From: Sphingobacterium multivorum
Lineage (GTDB): Bacteria > Bacteroidota > Bacteroidia > Sphingobacteriales > Sphingobacteriaceae
Reading direction: 5' to 3'
DNA: 64,000 nucleotides
Assembly: GCF_039511225.1 (NCBI RefSeq)
Contig: NZ_CP154261.1
Location: 3,782,001-3,846,000, forward strand
In this document: in pieces, positions 35,005 through 42,883 of the stretch
Numbering within the stretch: the stretch's first letter is position 1
How the letters are laid out: each line of letters starts with the position of its first letter
The notes under the pieces: model-generated
The model's input: the letters and a program-made list of their open reading frames with translations, nothing else
What the model was told of the DNA's origin: nothing
Database searches by the model: none
Position numbers and translations under genes: made by a program

Positions 35005-35160
35005 TTAAGCATTGCCCCGAATGACACGTAACAATACCACGATAATTGCGATCACTAAAAGAATGTGGATGATATTATTCCCAGCCGCATAACCTCCAAA
35101 AAAACTAATCGCCCAGATGATAACCAAAACAACGGCGATGATGTACAATAGATTTCCCAT
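35005..35160 (-). CDS. Lmo0937-family mini membrane protein, 51 aa
   Basis: From ATG 35160: MGNLLYIIAVVLVIIWAISF forms helix 1, then FGGYAAGNNIIH, then helix 2 ILLVIAIIVVLLRVIRGNA. The WAIxFFG...HILLVIAIIxxLLR pattern is that of the Lmo0937/DUF5670 family of two-helix proteins. Function unknown, often stress-linked in other bacteria. Confidence 0.9.
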   Translation of the reverse strand: MGNLLYIIAVVLVIIWAISFFGGYAAGNNIIHILLVIAIIVVLLRVIRGNA

Positions 35161-35239
35161 TTTCTTATAATTTTAATACCTTATTTTATTTTTATAGGTA
35201 TAACAACGAAAAAAGGACTATAGTTTTAGATTTAAGAGA

Positions 35240-36007
35240 TTAGGATATATCCAACTGCAATCTATCATAGGCGAGAAACATATTTTCAGGCAGTTCCTTG
35301 GAAACAACCTCATGCAGGCCCATTCGATGCCCAATATGCGTAAAATAGGTTTTGTCGGCATGAATATCATAGGCAAATTCAATCGCCTCTTCCAAGGTTA
35401 AGTGTGAAATATGGGATTCCTTCTGTAAAGCATTTACAACAAGAATCTTTACTCCTTCCAATAATTTTCTTGATTCGTCAGAAATGAATTTGGCATCGGT
35501 AATATAGGCGAAATCTCCAATTCGAAAGCCCAACACAGGCATTTTATAATGCAGAACCTCGATAGGCATAATTTCCTTTCCGAATAAAGGCAATGGCACA
35601 CCGGCCTTTATCTCTTCCAAGTCCAGCCTAGGGGCTCCTGGGTATTTAACTTCCGTAAATGCATAATAAAATTCACGCCTTAGCGCTTCGTGAAGTGCTT
35701 CGGTGCCGTAAATTGAAATAGAACTATGCTGCTGATAATTAAAAGCTCTGACATCGTCCAGTCCGGCAATATGATCTTTATGTGAATGCGTCATTAATAC
35801 GGCGTCCAAATGCATAACTTTCTCGCGAAGCATCTGGTATCTAAAATCAGGACCAGTATCGACAACCAATGTCCGCTGATTATATTCAATAAGAATAGAA
35901 GAACGTAATCTCTTGTCACGTTTGTCTTCAGACTGACAGACCTGACATTGGCACGCTATAACAGGTACGCCTTGTGATGTTCCGGTTCCTAAAAATGTTA
36001 TTCTCAA
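35240..36007 (-). CDS. MBL-fold metallo-hydrolase (PhnP-like)
   Basis: 255 residues; RITFLGTGTSQGVPVIACQCQVCQS (PhnP-like Cys pairs that may bind a structural zinc), VVDTGPDFRYQML, the metal motif THSHKDHIAGLDD, and the later FTHIGHRMGLHEV. Probably a cyclic phosphodiesterase or related hydrolase. The start is TTG, overlapping the upstream stop as TTGA, so it is translationally coupled to the 90-aa gene. Confidence 0.9.
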   Translation of the reverse strand: MRITFLGTGTSQGVPVIACQCQVCQSEDKRDKRLRSSILIEYNQRTLVVDTGPDFRYQMLREKVMHLDAVLMTHSHKDHIAGLDDVRAFNYQQHSSISIYGTEALHEALRREFYYAFTEVKYPGAPRLDLEEIKAGVPLPLFGKEIMPIEVLHYKMPVLGFRIGDFAYITDAKFISDESRKLLEGVKILVVNALQKESHISHLTLEEAIEFAYDIHADKTYFTHIGHRMGLHEVVSKELPENMFLAYDRLQLDIS

Positions 36008-36276
36008 GCTACAATTTTTGATTTCAACACATCTTCATACAGTGGAAGAAGTTTTTCAGAAATAGCCTCCGGATCAATCTCAATATCCAGCAATATGTTC
36101 CACAACGACTGGATTTTTATTTCAAGATTCGAAAACTTATTGACTACTACAACTTTTGTTGTCTGCAACATACAGGCACCCGTACGAAAAGAGCCCTTCT
36201 CGTACCTCACTTTATACCCCTGCTCTTTGAAAAACTCCTCTATCTTCGCTAAACTGCTTTGTGTAAACGGTAACAA
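36004..36276 (-). CDS. Conserved hypothetical protein, 90 aa
   Basis: Contains FTQSSLAKIEEFFKEQGYKVRYEKGSF and NKFSNLEIKIQSLWNILLDIE; a small alpha/beta protein with one Cys, no motif I can name. First gene of a two-gene transcript with the MBL hydrolase; a full promoter lies 37 bases upstream. Confidence 0.85.
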   Translation of the reverse strand: MLPFTQSSLAKIEEFFKEQGYKVRYEKGSFRTGACMLQTTKVVVVNKFSNLEIKIQSLWNILLDIEIDPEAISEKLLPLYEDVLKSKIVA

Positions 36277-36312
36277 AATCGCTCCTCCTTTTAAATTTCT
36301 ACCTCAGTCTCC

Positions 36313-36343
36313 CAAACTTAGATAAATTTGATTTTATATACAA
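36313..36343 (-). promoter_or_regulatory. Promoter of the 90-aa/MBL pair
   Basis: Minus strand TTG (36343-36341), 20-base spacer, TAAGTTTG (36320-36313). The -7 box sits in a larger motif, CAAATTTATCTAAGTTTG, that recurs at 58.4 and 59.6 kb. Confidence 0.8.
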
Positions 36344-36362
36344 ATAAAATCACGACAGTCAA

Positions 36363-37490
36363 TCAATCAGCCAACTTAAGGAGTTCATTGCCAAAAGTAT
36401 CCCAGCTATATTTCTTTTTCTCGTCAATAATATTTGTTCTAAATTGTTCTTCTTTATCGTGATGGTAAAATGAAAAAATGCCGTCGGCTATTTGGCGGGC
36501 ATCAGGTTCCACCACATAACCGACATAGCCATCTTGAACTAATTCGGGCAATCCACCGACGTTACTGACAATCATCGGTAAATCAAAATGATAAGCAACC
36601 TGTGTAATTCCACTCTGCGTAGCACTACGATAGGGCAACACCACACAATCTGCAGCTGAAAAATACCGGCCAACTTCCTGATTAGGAATAAAATCAGTAT
36701 GCATAAAAATAAACTCTTCCAGTTTATACTTTTTTATAAGATCCAAATAAGGGACTGGATCACCATAAAATTCACCCGCCAGCAACAATTTCACCCCAAG
36801 GGCACGTATTCTGGAATCAGCCAGTGCCTCCAAGAGGATATCCAAACCCTTGTATTGACGAATAAAACCAAAAAACAATACGACTTTATCCCCCTCGGCA
36901 ATCTTAAGTAAACGACGTGCTTCCTTTTTACTCTGATGTACACCATAATTATCATAGAGTGGATGCGGCGTATATACCGCTGGCATTTGAGGGCTTAACA
37001 TTTTCAGATCTGCCAGCACACTTTTACTCATGGTGAGACAGGCATCAACAGACTTTAAAAAATAACGAATCAACAAGCTATCCCCTATCCGTTGTTCATG
37101 AGGAATTATATTATCAGCGATGCATACAATTTTAGTATGTTTATTTTTTCGAACTTGTCGTTGAATTGTTCCTAGACAAGGTCCAAAAAATGGCATCCAA
37201 AACCGCACAATAAGCAAATCATAATTTGCCTTTTTTAGTTCTTTACCAACCTTAATCCAATTAAATGGATTAATTGAATTGACCGTGGTCTTAATATGAA
37301 GGCCAGTTGGTGCTGGCTCATCCGAATATTGTGACTTTCCGGGAAAAAGGAAATTAGGATACTGTAGGCTAAAAGAATAGATGTCCACCTCATGCCCTAC
37401 CTCCTGAAGGTGAACTGCCAATCGTTCATTAAAAGACGCTATCCCACCTCCTCTTAAAGGATAGGCGGATCCTAAAATCACAATTCGCAT
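36363..37490 (-). CDS. Glycosyltransferase family 4
   Basis: 375 residues, GT-B fold: MRIVILGSAYPLRGGGIASFNERLAVHL at the start, VLFFGFIRQYKGLDILLEAL at the C-domain start, CVVLPYRSATQSGITQVAYHFDLPMI and NVGGLPELVQDGYVGYVVEP. It should add a sugar to a polysaccharide or lipid. Six bases after the GT2 gene, same operon. Confidence 0.94.
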   Translation of the reverse strand: MRIVILGSAYPLRGGGIASFNERLAVHLQEVGHEVDIYSFSLQYPNFLFPGKSQYSDEPAPTGLHIKTTVNSINPFNWIKVGKELKKANYDLLIVRFWMPFFGPCLGTIQRQVRKNKHTKIVCIADNIIPHEQRIGDSLLIRYFLKSVDACLTMSKSVLADLKMLSPQMPAVYTPHPLYDNYGVHQSKKEARRLLKIAEGDKVVLFFGFIRQYKGLDILLEALADSRIRALGVKLLLAGEFYGDPVPYLDLIKKYKLEEFIFMHTDFIPNQEVGRYFSAADCVVLPYRSATQSGITQVAYHFDLPMIVSNVGGLPELVQDGYVGYVVEPDARQIADGIFSFYHHDKEEQFRTNIIDEKKKYSWDTFGNELLKLAD

Positions 37491-37496
37491 ATTATT

Positions 37497-38447
37497 TTAA
37501 ATGACCTTCTCAATTTGATAATCATTCCGGTCGGAGCTACTTCTTGACACTAACTCCGCTAAAAACCCCGTCAGAAATAATTGTGTCCCCAAAATAATCG
37601 CCGTCAGCGCAAAGAAAAATAAAGGTTGGTCGGTTATATCTCTAAATGGTGTACCGCTAGCGATACTCATCAGTTTGTGGCAAATCAGATAGATAGAGAT
37701 AAATAAACCCGCAAGAAAACTGATCACGCCCATAACACCAAAAAAGTGCATCGGCCTTTTCGAAAATTTCCCGACAAAAAATATGGATAATAAATCCAAG
37801 AAACCTTTTACAAAACGGCCCGGTCCAAATTTGGTTGTACCGTATTTACGTGGGTAATGCTGTACAACCTGTTCCTGTATATTGGTAAATCCAGCCCATT
37901 TCGCAATAACGGGTATATAACGATGCATCTCGCCATAAACCTCGATGTTTTTAACAACATCTTTTTTATACGCTTTAAGACCGCAATTAAAATCATGCAG
38001 GTTATAAATTCCAGACATAGACCTTGTCACCCCATTGAATAATTTGGTTGGGATTGTTTTGGTCAATGGATCATAGCGCTTTTGCTTCCAACCCGATACT
38101 AAATCTGCTCCCTTGTTTACGATCCGGTCATAGAGCTCAGGAATCTCATCTGGACTATCCTGTAGATCCGCATCCATTGTAATAACTACATCGCCCTGAG
38201 CCGCAGCAAAGCCCACATTTAAAGCCGCAGATTTTCCGTAATTGCGTCGGAACTTTATCGCAGAAATATTCGTATTCTTTAACTTCAACTCTTCAATAAC
38301 CTTCCAGGAATTATCTTTGCTCCCATCATCAACTAAAATAATCTCATAGGAAAAATGATTGGCCGCCATGACACGGTCGATCCAAGCTGTCAATTCGGGT
38401 AAGGATTCTTCTTCATTAAATAAAGGAACAACAACAGAAATATCCAT
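37497..38447 (-). CDS. Glycosyltransferase family 2, polyprenyl-phosphate type
   Basis: 316 residues from ATG 38447 (an in-frame ATG at 38462 would add five). MDISVVVPLFNEEESLPEL, IILVDDGSKDNSW, ITMDADLQDSPDEIPEL, the KGF/HYPRKYGTTKFGPGRF region, and two C-terminal membrane helices (FFGVMGVISFLAGLFISIY and FALTAIILGTQLFLTGFL) match DPM/GtrB-like enzymes that load a sugar on a polyprenyl phosphate. Confidence 0.94.
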   Translation of the reverse strand: MDISVVVPLFNEEESLPELTAWIDRVMAANHFSYEIILVDDGSKDNSWKVIEELKLKNTNISAIKFRRNYGKSAALNVGFAAAQGDVVITMDADLQDSPDEIPELYDRIVNKGADLVSGWKQKRYDPLTKTIPTKLFNGVTRSMSGIYNLHDFNCGLKAYKKDVVKNIEVYGEMHRYIPVIAKWAGFTNIQEQVVQHYPRKYGTTKFGPGRFVKGFLDLLSIFFVGKFSKRPMHFFGVMGVISFLAGLFISIYLICHKLMSIASGTPFRDITDQPLFFFALTAIILGTQLFLTGFLAELVSRSSSDRNDYQIEKVI

Positions 38448-38473
38448 GTGAATGTTAATCATGCTAAAATGTA

Positions 38474-38517
38474 GTATTATAATACCAACAAAGGTATTAC
38501 TTTTTCAGTAATACCTT
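38474..38517 (-). promoter_or_regulatory. Palindromic promoter region of the glycosyltransferase pair
   Basis: Three GTATTA/TAATAC-type repeats: palindrome GTATTATAATAC (38474-38485), and a hairpin AAGGTATTACT (38491-38501) with AGTAATACCTT (38507-38517). The minus-strand -7 box TACCTTTG (38496-38489) lies inside it, so a repressor bound here would block the promoter. Confidence 0.55.
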
Positions 38518-38543
38518 ATAGGGTCGAATTATTTTATTAAACA

Positions 38544-39146
38544 CTAATTGGTCTCTTGTTTAATCACCAATTTCTCTCGTTTTGTCAAGGCTGATAACAG
38601 TAATGCAAAAACAAATTGAAACATCAGCGTGATAGCCAACCCTTTGAACACCTGTCCTAGGGTTATCTTTCCAATAGCATCAACTTGCTTTTCAAGTTCT
38701 GCGATTTTTGAATCGATAACCTCATCCGGCACATTGTTCTTTTCCATATACTCAATTGTAACATTAATTGTATGTGTCACCACCTTTTCCTGTAAGGTTG
38801 GATTAATGAAATTTACATAGAGTTGTGTTCCAATTGTCGAAATAATAGTAGAAATAGCAAGCATCATAAATATGGATTTTAATGCTATAGAAAAATTCCA
38901 GTATCCGCCATTTGCTTTCCTAAGCGAGAATGCAAAGAGCGCTGAAATAATAACAAAAAGACCCGTATTAACAATAAATGACATCGACATTACCCCCCAA
39001 AAGGAATTTAAGTCTTTGACAACAAACAAGACGACTAATCCGAGAATAAAAGAAATTATTCCCAGGATAACACCGTAGATAATACTTTTCTTTTTGTCAA
39101 TTACCGCATCAAATCCTACATTACTTTGGTTGATTGAATCTGCCAT
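38544..39146 (-). CDS. DUF4199 family membrane protein
   Basis: 200 residues with about four helices: KKSIIYGVILGIISFILGLVVLFV, FWGVMSMSFIVNTGLFVIISALFAF, ALKSIFMMLAISTIISTIGTQLY and a C-terminal GLAITLMFQFVFALLLSALTKRE, as in DUF4199. Function unknown. Starts four bases after the acidic 224-aa gene. Confidence 0.9.
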   Translation of the reverse strand: MADSINQSNVGFDAVIDKKKSIIYGVILGIISFILGLVVLFVVKDLNSFWGVMSMSFIVNTGLFVIISALFAFSLRKANGGYWNFSIALKSIFMMLAISTIISTIGTQLYVNFINPTLQEKVVTHTINVTIEYMEKNNVPDEVIDSKIAELEKQVDAIGKITLGQVFKGLAITLMFQFVFALLLSALTKREKLVIKQETN

Positions 39147-39150
39147 AAAA

Positions 39151-39825
39151 TTATTTGTTATAGTACGTACTAATTATTTGGTAAAGTGCAATATCAAATG
39201 CCTTATTGGAAGACGCTTCTGCATACTCGTCAAATTGTTTTTCAGATGGTTTCAACTCGCTAAAGAAGCTCATAATAGGATAGAAAAGTTCGTAGACTTC
39301 ACTTCTCGGATTTAATCCTTTTCCTACTTTTGCAATTTCAGCATACGGGCTATCTACTACAATTTGATTGGCAATGATATCTTCATAAATTTCATGCTCA
39401 TCCTGAAATTCATCTTCATCAACTAATAAAAATTCCTTTAGGAAGTCATCCAATTCAGGTTCAATCTCATCGTCCTTGCATTCTCCTAAATAAAGAAAAA
39501 TATTCAACAATTCTGTTCCCCTATCTATAGTTTCATCTTCTATAGCCTCCCATTCCTCGGAATCCAAATAGTCATCTTCAAGCTTTAAAACATCATTGGA
39601 AAAAAAGTTCATGAGTAAAAGGTCTACATAAACCTCACGCAACTCATCAAAAAGTGGATAATCATCAAAAGATTGATCCAACAGTTCTAATTTCTCTAGA
39701 TAGCTTGCTTCCGTATTGAATACGCCTATAATCTTTTGAAGAAACTCCGGGGCAGTCGAGATCCCATCAACCTTGCCATAATTTAATATACCTGCCTCAA
39801 CGGCTGCTTTAATATTTGCTTCCAT
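39151..39825 (-). CDS. Acidic conserved hypothetical protein
   Basis: 224 residues, very rich in Asp and Glu and predicted all-helical (LEKLELLDQSFDDYPLFDEL, EPELDDFLKEFLLVDEDEF). No catalytic motif. Cytoplasmic. Four bases after the dihydroorotase-like gene and four before DUF4199; its place in the operon is its only clue. Confidence 0.85.
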   Translation of the reverse strand: MEANIKAAVEAGILNYGKVDGISTAPEFLQKIIGVFNTEASYLEKLELLDQSFDDYPLFDELREVYVDLLLMNFFSNDVLKLEDDYLDSEEWEAIEDETIDRGTELLNIFLYLGECKDDEIEPELDDFLKEFLLVDEDEFQDEHEIYEDIIANQIVVDSPYAEIAKVGKGLNPRSEVYELFYPIMSFFSELKPSEKQFDEYAEASSNKAFDIALYQIISTYYNK

Positions 39826-39829
39826 GGTT

Positions 39830-41098
39830 TTAATCGTTTTTTATGATTTGATTATTATTGATGATCAATTCGACAGCACCTTTTAAAGTCTGTCCAAATA
39901 ATGGCGAATTTTTAGATTTAGATCTATTTGTTGTTTCATCGAAGTTCCAAGTCTTCACGGGGTCAAATACAACAAGATTGGCTATTGCCCCTTCCTCAAT
40001 AAGAGGAACTTCAAGTCCTAGAATCTGCCGAGGTCTAACTGAAAGACTATTGACAATTTGTTCTTCATTTAATCCAGCACGAACCAGGAGTGGTAATACG
40101 GTCTGCAGTCCAATAATTCCATTTTTTGCAATATGGAATTCAACATTCTTAAATTCTATTTCATGCGGCGTATGTTGCGAAACGACAGCATCAATAGTAC
40201 CGTCCTTAATACCTTTAAGTAACACCTTCAGATCTGCCTTTGTGCGTAATGGGGGGCTTACCTTATAATTACTATCAAAACCGACAATATCTTCGTCAGT
40301 AAATACCAATTGGTGTGCAGCAACATCACATGTTACTGAAAGACCTTTTGCTTTCGCTTTTTTTATCAGATCGACAGCTTCTGGAGTACTGATGGATGCA
40401 AAATGAATTGGAGCTCCAGTATATTCCGCTAAATACAGATCACGAGAAACCATTAACGATTCGGCCAGGTTAGGAATACCTTTCATTCCCAAATAAGTAC
40501 TCATCGCACCCTCATTCATTTTGTTTCCACCTGCCATAGACTCATCTTCAGCATGTGAAAAAATCAATCCATCGAATCCCTTAGCGTATAACAACGCTCT
40601 GCTCATTAATCCCGCCTGCTGTACACTCCTGTTTCCATCACTAAAAGCGACAGCACCCGTTTGCTTCATATCAAATAGCTCGGCCAGTTCTTTCCCTTCT
40701 CTCTTTTTACTGATCGCTCCAATTGGATGTACATCAACAATATTTCCTTTCGCTGTATTGACAATAAGTGCAACCTCGGAACGGCTTTGAATCGCCGGTT
40801 CGGTATTCGGCATTACGGCTACTCCAGTAAATCCTCCAGCAGCAGCAGCTGCGCTTCCACTAACGATATCTTCTTTGGTTTCTAATCCAGGTTCTCCAAA
40901 ATTGGCATGTAGGTCAAAAAAACCTGGCGCTAAAACTTTCCCAGCACCATCTATGGTCTCTATGTTTTTATCAGCTACTTTGACAGATTTTCCAATCTGT
41001 GCAATCTTTCCCTTTTCGATAAATACATCAACTTGCTGCTGATGAAATTCGTTACCAGGTAAAATTACTTTAACAGAAGTAATCAATAAGCTTTTCAT
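39830..41098 (-). CDS. Dihydroorotase-like protein, probable non-catalytic (PyrC'-type)
   Basis: 422 residues of the class I dihydroorotase family (VLAPGFFDLHANFGEPGLETKEDI, GGFTGVAVMPNTEPA, SHAEDESMAGG). Key active-site residues are changed: the metal HxH is H64-A-N66, the HREP arginine is Gly, the HxxHxST motif is IHFASIST, and the catalytic DHAPH Asp is Gln308 (SQHTPH). This looks like the inactive partner form that in other bacteria supports aspartate transcarbamoylase. No pyrB is nearby. First gene of a long minus-strand operon. Confidence 0.88.
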   Translation of the reverse strand: MKSLLITSVKVILPGNEFHQQQVDVFIEKGKIAQIGKSVKVADKNIETIDGAGKVLAPGFFDLHANFGEPGLETKEDIVSGSAAAAAGGFTGVAVMPNTEPAIQSRSEVALIVNTAKGNIVDVHPIGAISKKREGKELAELFDMKQTGAVAFSDGNRSVQQAGLMSRALLYAKGFDGLIFSHAEDESMAGGNKMNEGAMSTYLGMKGIPNLAESLMVSRDLYLAEYTGAPIHFASISTPEAVDLIKKAKAKGLSVTCDVAAHQLVFTDEDIVGFDSNYKVSPPLRTKADLKVLLKGIKDGTIDAVVSQHTPHEIEFKNVEFHIAKNGIIGLQTVLPLLVRAGLNEEQIVNSLSVRPRQILGLEVPLIEEGAIANLVVFDPVKTWNFDETTNRSKSKNSPLFGQTLKGAVELIINNNQIIKND

Positions 41099-41244
41099 AT
41101 ATGAATGTGATTGAAATTAAAAGGATACAACTTGTTTATCGAAGCGGGTAGCGTGCGTAGTATGCATGGACAGACGGTGGCTTTATCACTATAAATCATA
41201 TAGCTATAAATAACTTTTTCGCGTGATGCTCGTGATTGCTTCAT
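41095..41244 (-). CDS. Possible 49-codon upstream ORF
   Basis: ATG at 41244 is nine bases downstream of the TAACTTTG -7 box, and the frame ends in a TGA that overlaps the dihydroorotase ATG (ATGA). The predicted peptide has KQSRASREKVIYSY and CPCILRT but no recognisable pattern. Coding potential is doubtful; it could be a translated leader. Confidence 0.25.
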   Translation of the reverse strand: MKQSRASREKVIYSYMIYSDKATVCPCILRTLPASINKLYPFNFNHIHI

Positions 41245-41253
41245 TTCGAGAAA

Positions 41254-41261
41254 CAAAGTTA
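41254..41261 (-). promoter_or_regulatory. -7 box TAACTTTG upstream of the dihydroorotase-like operon
   Basis: Exact TAnnTTTG on the minus strand, about 155 bases upstream of the start at 41098, implying a long leader. No TTG at the right spacing. Confidence 0.45.
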
Positions 41262-41313
41262 CAAAATACAAATTTATTAAAGAACATTAAAAATAGATTT
41301 CAACGAGGAAATA

Positions 41314-41883
41314 CTAGGCATTTTCTCCCCACTGATAATGTTTAAATTCAAACCCAGCAAGACTCAAAATCCGATCAACCACAGTTTCTGCAACATCCTC
41401 CAAAGTCTTTGGTAAGCTATAGAATGAAGGTGATGCTGGGCAAATGATACCTCCGGCCTCTGTCACCAATTTCATGTTCTGGATATGTATAATACTTAGC
41501 GGTGTCTCACGGGTAACCAAAATCAATCTTCGTCGTTCTTTTAGCATAACATCCGCCGCTCGCGTTGTCAGGTCAGAAGACACTCCGTGGGCTATTCTTG
41601 ATAAGGTCCCCATTGAACACGGACAGACAATCATCGTATCATAGCGAGCTGATCCTGATGCAAAAGGAGCAAAGAAATCACCTTTATCGTAAAATTTGAA
41701 CGGTACATCCTGATAACTCTCATCGCCTAACTCCGCACGCCATACATCCTTCGCATTATTCGACATTACAATCCCAACTTCTGCGATCTGTGTTTTTAAC
41801 ACCAATAGTTTTTTCAGTAAAACTTCAGCATAGATTGAGCCGCTAGCTCCAGTAATGGCAATAACAATTTTTCTCTTAGACAT
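41314..41883 (-). CDS. ubiX: Flavin prenyltransferase UbiX
   Basis: Makes prenylated FMN, the cofactor of UbiD-type decarboxylases. 189 residues; RKIVIAITGASGSIYAEVLLKKL, VMSNNAKDVW, VCPCSMGTLSRIAHGVSSDLTTRAADVMLKERRRLILVTRETPLS and ICPASPSFYSLPKTLEDV. ATG 41883 precedes this conserved start; a longer frame to 41967 adds an unlikely 28 residues. No UbiD gene is in the window. Confidence 0.94.
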   Translation of the reverse strand: MSKRKIVIAITGASGSIYAEVLLKKLLVLKTQIAEVGIVMSNNAKDVWRAELGDESYQDVPFKFYDKGDFFAPFASGSARYDTMIVCPCSMGTLSRIAHGVSSDLTTRAADVMLKERRRLILVTRETPLSIIHIQNMKLVTEAGGIICPASPSFYSLPKTLEDVAETVVDRILSLAGFEFKHYQWGENA

Positions 41884-42232
41884 CTCTTTTAATATAATAA
41901 AAACAAAGCTATAAAAAAAGGGTCGTAGTGAGAAACACCCGACCCTACATCTACCTATGAAAAACATGCCCTTGGGAGGGGCTTAACAAAAGTACATCTA
42001 CTTTTTAATTTACAAAAACATTATATGCATTACTACACATTTGTGTATATAAAATACGCTAAAAACAATGTTTTTCCGGATTTTAAGATCCAATTCACCC
42101 CGCAAAAACACCCTTCTTCTAAATTTCAGTTCAATCCAAAGCAAAATTAAATACAACTATTTTCGCAAATCAAATATTTATTCTCGTCAATAAAGTCTAT
42201 TTTAGTAACAACGTTAGACAATTTGTTAAGAC

Positions 42233-42883
42233 ATGAACCTTTCCGTTTTAGAACAATATATTGAAGAAGGCAAAAGCCATGATATCGACTTATTATTGAT
42301 TGGAAATCCCGAACTTTTACAGGAAACAACGAGTCATGGAATTTCTCCCCTACTATTGGCTTGCTATTACAACAAACCCCAGATCATACGGACACTTTTA
42401 CAACACACCAAATCCATGACTATCCATGAGGCCTGCGCGGCTGGGTTGACTTCATACGTAGAGGCCATTATTTCGCAAGCACCATCTGTTGTCAATGAAT
42501 GGTCGTCACAGGGCTTTACGCCATTGACCTTAGCAACATATTTCAACAAAACAGATATTGTCCGTCTTTTACTCGCCAAAAAAGTCAATCCGAATGTCGT
42601 AACCAAAAACGAACAGCTCACCACTGCGCTACATATTGCCGCGGCAAACAACAATGATGAGATCGGTAAGTTGCTTATCGACGCTAATGCAGATGTCAAT
42701 GCCATTCAAGCGACTGGCGAAACCCCACTTCATTTCGCTGCACAATATGGTAATATCGATTTTATTGTTGCCTTACTCGAAAATGGAGCCGACACCAGAA
42801 TCATCAATATTTCAGGATTAGCTCCAATGGATCTGGCGTATGAAAAAGGCCACAAGGAGATCGCAGAGATTTTAAAGAATTAA
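42233..42883 (+). CDS. Ankyrin-repeat protein
   Basis: 216 residues built of six or so ankyrin repeats, for example GISPLLLACYYNKPQIIRTLL, GFTPLTLATYFNKTDIVRLLL, TALHIAAANNNDEIGKLLIDA and GETPLHFAAQYGNIDFIVALL. No signal peptide, so a cytoplasmic protein-binding scaffold. Stop codon overlaps that of the convergent DUF2851 gene by four bases. Confidence 0.93.
   Translation: MNLSVLEQYIEEGKSHDIDLLLIGNPELLQETTSHGISPLLLACYYNKPQIIRTLLQHTKSMTIHEACAAGLTSYVEAIISQAPSVVNEWSSQGFTPLTLATYFNKTDIVRLLLAKKVNPNVVTKNEQLTTALHIAAANNNDEIGKLLIDANADVNAIQATGETPLHFAAQYGNIDFIVALLENGADTRIINISGLAPMDLAYEKGHKEIAEILKN

Noticed and set aside
42034..42047. Palindrome TACACATTTGTGTA upstream of the ankyrin gene
   Set aside because: Short AT-rich palindrome with no adjoining regulator or -7 box; common by chance.
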